NCBI GenBank assembly: GCA_002733505.1
Contig: NVVW01000023.1
Coordinates: 1 to 43,043, forward strand
Direction of reading: 5' to 3'
DNA: 43,043 bases
Source of the DNA: Methylophaga sp.
GTDB taxonomy: Bacteria; Pseudomonadota; Gammaproteobacteria; Nitrosococcales; Methylophagaceae
Shown here: piece by piece, positions 40,611 to 43,043 of the stretch
How the letters are laid out: each line of letters starts with the position of its first letter
How positions within the stretch are numbered: the stretch's first letter is position 1
Notes under the pieces: generated by a model
The model's database searches: none
Told to the model about the DNA's origin: nothing
What the model saw: the letters and a program-made list of their open reading frames with translations, nothing else
Program-made: the position numbers and the translations under genes

Positions 40611-42845
40611 ATGCGCAAAGGCTTTATTTTTATTGGCGTTATTTTATTTGGGTTGAGTACCAAGGCATCAGCTGAATTAGCGTGGCAGCAGTGCGAATCT
40701 ATCCAAGATACAGGTTTTCTACCCTACGTAGAATATCCTGAAGAGTCTGAAGTCGATGTCAAAGCCAATGATGCGCAACTTGTTGAAAATGGCATATCGG
40801 TGTTTACGGGTGATGTTGTAGTCAGGCGGGGTGGCCAAGAATTACAAGCTGACAGAGCAACTTACAATCAAATATCAGGTGACATCACTGCGCAAGGTAA
40901 TATTCAAATTCGTGACAGTGAAATTATTCTTAATGCACAGCAAGCGGAATGGGCGTTATCAAGCGATGAAGGGAAATTGATTGATGCCGACTATCGCTTA
41001 CGCGAAAGTCATGCCAGAGGAAGTGCTAAAACTGTTTATCGACAAGGCATTGAAAAAACCCTATTAAAAGACACTACATATACTACATGCGATGTAGGCG
41101 ACAATGCTTGGCTATTAGAATCCTCAAGTATTAATTTAGATCATGTGAGCGATGTAGGTGTGGCGCGAAATGTGAAGATACGGTTGGCAGGTGTGCCGGT
41201 ATTTTATACGCCTTATTTGAGTTTCCCATTAAGTGATCAGCGAAAATCTGGTTTTCTAATCCCTTCTTTGGGTAGCTCAGATGAAACGGGAATGGATATT
41301 CAAACCCCTTATTATTGGAATATATCGCCTGATAAAGACGCTACATTTACGCCAAGATTGATGTCTGAGCGTGGGTTAATGCTAAACACCGAGTTTCGCT
41401 ACTTATATGATCGGCATAAAGGAAAAATGGATGCAGGTATTTTATTTGATGACCAGTTGAAAAATGATGGCGATATTCTCAACCCTAATTATAAAGAAGA
41501 TCGTAAACATTTTTCTTTGCAACATACCGGCTATTTTTCATCACGCTGGAATACCACCATTGATTATAACTATGTGTCCGATGACCATTATTTAGAAGAC
41601 TTTGGTTCGAACCTTAGTTTAGCGAGCACGACCCATTTAAATCGCCAAATTAGTGTGGGCTATACAGCAGATAATTGGAATTTCACCGGTCGATTGCAAG
41701 GCTACCAAACTCTGGTAGACATTGATAAACCCTATCAGCGTTTACCTCAGTTATTGTTCAGAGCGTCTTTCCCTGACCAATTAATGGGCTTAACGTATGG
41801 CATGACAGCGGAATATGTTGATTTTGATCATGATGATGATATTGCGGGTCAGCGGATAGATTTAGAACCATCAATAAGTCTACCCTGGTCATCGGTAGCG
41901 GCATTTATTACACCGCGGATAGCATTGCGACACACGCGCTATGATTTAACCGATAATGTAACGACAGGCATTGATAAGATGCCAACGAGAACAGCAGCTG
42001 TTGTCAGTTTAGATAGCGGTTTGTTTTTTGAGCGAGCAATGTCATTAGGGCAAGGTAGTTATATTCAAACATTAGAGCCGCGCGCATTTTATTTATATAT
42101 TCCTGAACGCGATCAGGATGATATTCCGGTGTTTGATAGTAGCTTACGGACATTTAGCATGGGTCAGCTATTTGCCTATGATCGTTTTTCTGGCTCAGAT
42201 CGTCTAGGTGATGCCAATCAATTATCAATAGCACTGACCTCGCGTGTTATAGATCAACAAACGGGGCGTGAATCTTTTCGAGTAAGCCTAGGCCAAATTC
42301 AGTATTTTCGTGATCGTGATGTAACGCTTAACAATACTGCAAAAGAGACGGATTCAAGCTCTGATATGGTGGCGGAAATAGCGGCATCGTTAGCGAAACA
42401 ATGGACGGTGCGTGCTGAAATGCAATGGGATCCGCATCAAAGCCGATCAAATATGTCATCAGTGCGCTTACAATATCGAGGTAATGATGGCCGTTTATTG
42501 AACTTCTCGCATCGCTATCGGCGAGATAATGTGACCGATTTGGAAGGATTGGAGCAGATAGATATTTCAGCTCGACTGCCCATTAATAAACAGTGGCGTA
42601 TTGTAGGACGTTGGTATCGTTCATTAAAAGAAAGTCAAACCTTAGAAACCTTAGCGGGCATCGAATATGATAGTTGTTGTTGGGCAACACGACTTGTGGT
42701 GAGAGATTACGTTAATAATGCGTTTGATGATGATGGTAACTTAGCGATATTATTTCAAATAGAATTAAAAGGCTTGGGCAACTTTGGTCAAAAAACAGAT
42801 GCTTTATTAGAAAAAAGTATTCTAGGCTATGACTCAGACTTTTAA
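40611..42845 (+). CDS. lptD: LPS-assembly outer membrane protein LptD
   Basis: The 744-residue protein has a signal peptide (cleavage probably after residue 21, ASA). An N-terminal OstA/LptA-like domain follows at about 50-180 (VFTGDVVVRRGGQELQADRATYN), then a C-terminal beta-barrel from about 215, beginning near FPLSDQRKSGFLIPSLG. Cysteines at 28, near 160 (TTCDVGDN) and the CC pair near 700 (DSCCWATR) match the four cysteines that form interdomain disulfides in E. coli LptD. With LptE it inserts LPS into the outer leaflet. AAGGA lies 5 nt upstream of the ATG. This is host chromosome, intact and unaffected by the prophage. Confidence 0.95.
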   Translation: MRKGFIFIGVILFGLSTKASAELAWQQCESIQDTGFLPYVEYPEESEVDVKANDAQLVENGISVFTGDVVVRRGGQELQADRATYNQISGDITAQGNIQIRDSEIILNAQQAEWALSSDEGKLIDADYRLRESHARGSAKTVYRQGIEKTLLKDTTYTTCDVGDNAWLLESSSINLDHVSDVGVARNVKIRLAGVPVFYTPYLSFPLSDQRKSGFLIPSLGSSDETGMDIQTPYYWNISPDKDATFTPRLMSERGLMLNTEFRYLYDRHKGKMDAGILFDDQLKNDGDILNPNYKEDRKHFSLQHTGYFSSRWNTTIDYNYVSDDHYLEDFGSNLSLASTTHLNRQISVGYTADNWNFTGRLQGYQTLVDIDKPYQRLPQLLFRASFPDQLMGLTYGMTAEYVDFDHDDDIAGQRIDLEPSISLPWSSVAAFITPRIALRHTRYDLTDNVTTGIDKMPTRTAAVVSLDSGLFFERAMSLGQGSYIQTLEPRAFYLYIPERDQDDIPVFDSSLRTFSMGQLFAYDRFSGSDRLGDANQLSIALTSRVIDQQTGRESFRVSLGQIQYFRDRDVTLNNTAKETDSSSDMVAEIAASLAKQWTVRAEMQWDPHQSRSNMSSVRLQYRGNDGRLLNFSHRYRRDNVTDLEGLEQIDISARLPINKQWRIVGRWYRSLKESQTLETLAGIEYDSCCWATRLVVRDYVNNAFDDDGNLAILFQIELKGLGNFGQKTDALLEKSILGYDSDF

Positions 42846-42944
42846 CCTCCAGCCGTGATTCTAAAATGTTTTGAACGAATTTACTTGCTAAGTTGTCTTT
42901 GGTTATAGCTCATTATTCAAGTACAATAGCGAACTTTGATAATG

Positions 42945-43043
42945 TATACCCAAATTACTTGAAGATGCAGATTTCAGAGCTTAGCACGAAGGTCAGAGCA
43001 AGGCGCAATGTGAAGGCAATGACTAGTCCTTGTCAAGCATTGT
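42945..43043. repeat. Possible dispersed intergenic repeat (partial)
   Basis: Noncoding sequence after lptD begins TATACCCAAATTACTTGAAG. It resembles the opening of dispersed repeats I have seen between genes in various gammaproteobacteria, and continues to the window edge without an ORF. I cannot confirm copy number from one window. Positions 42846-42944 show nothing recognisable. Confidence 0.4.

Overview
This window is almost entirely one tailed-phage prophage, ending on the right at host DNA. The host looks like a moderately AT-rich gammaproteobacterium. The evidence is an LptD gene with the canonical four-cysteine arrangement, tRNA genes that encode their own CCA, and a tRNA-Ala(GGC)/tRNA-Glu(UUC) pair next to lptD. 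I cannot name the genus from the sequence alone. The long non-contractile-looking tail (tube, roughly 1000-residue tape measure, tip proteins, no sheath recognised) suggests a siphovirus. Its head genes have Mu-like features: a gpF-type head morphogenesis protein and a gpI-type protease.

Layout, left to right. (1) 1-3780: a terminase large subunit that lacks its ATPase half, the portal, a head-morphogenesis protein and a small zinc-ribbon protein. (2) 3781-5366: an accessory island with two small AT-rich ORFs ending in the same TTATAAC motif, an attC-like long inverted repeat, and a C4-like small RNA candidate with its own promoter and terminator, followed by a structured leader and two unknown genes. 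(3) 5379-10202: a block of accessory virion genes (immunoglobulin-like adaptor, collagen-like protein, LamG-like protein, a protein of ten 20-residue repeats). It is bracketed by two related intergenic signals. (4) 10336-16828: a protease-scaffold-capsid fusion, endolysin and holin, head-tail connectors, and the tail tube. (5) 16943-28585: the tape measure and tail-tip genes. (6) 28582-30459: the only leftward genes in the prophage, a double ribbon-helix-helix regulator and an HsdR_N-like nuclease. They diverge from a single-domain ribbon-helix-helix gene, in the manner of the P22 Arc/Mnt region. (7) 30601-35839: a CII-like regulator, a minimal tyrosine recombinase, small membrane proteins, a primase-helicase and an iteron-like repeat cluster. 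(8) 35866-40192: three consecutive DNA methyltransferases, one carrying a second long gene overprinted in its +1 frame, and a large serine recombinase whose 3' end runs antisense into host tRNA-Glu (attR). (9) 40228-43043: tRNA-Ala, lptD, and the start of what may be a dispersed repeat.

How it works together. The structural genes form one long rightward transcription direction with many 1-14 nt overlaps. The leftward two-gene operon is the best candidate for genes expressed in the lysogen, since no CI-type repressor is visible. The regulators, primase-helicase and candidate origin form the early module. The methyltransferases, with no paired restriction enzyme, probably protect phage DNA. The most unusual items are the overprinted methyltransferase-associated gene, the triple capsid fusion with an internal start, the regulator/nuclease operon, the antisense-RNA-like module sitting inside the structural genes, and the attC-like structure.
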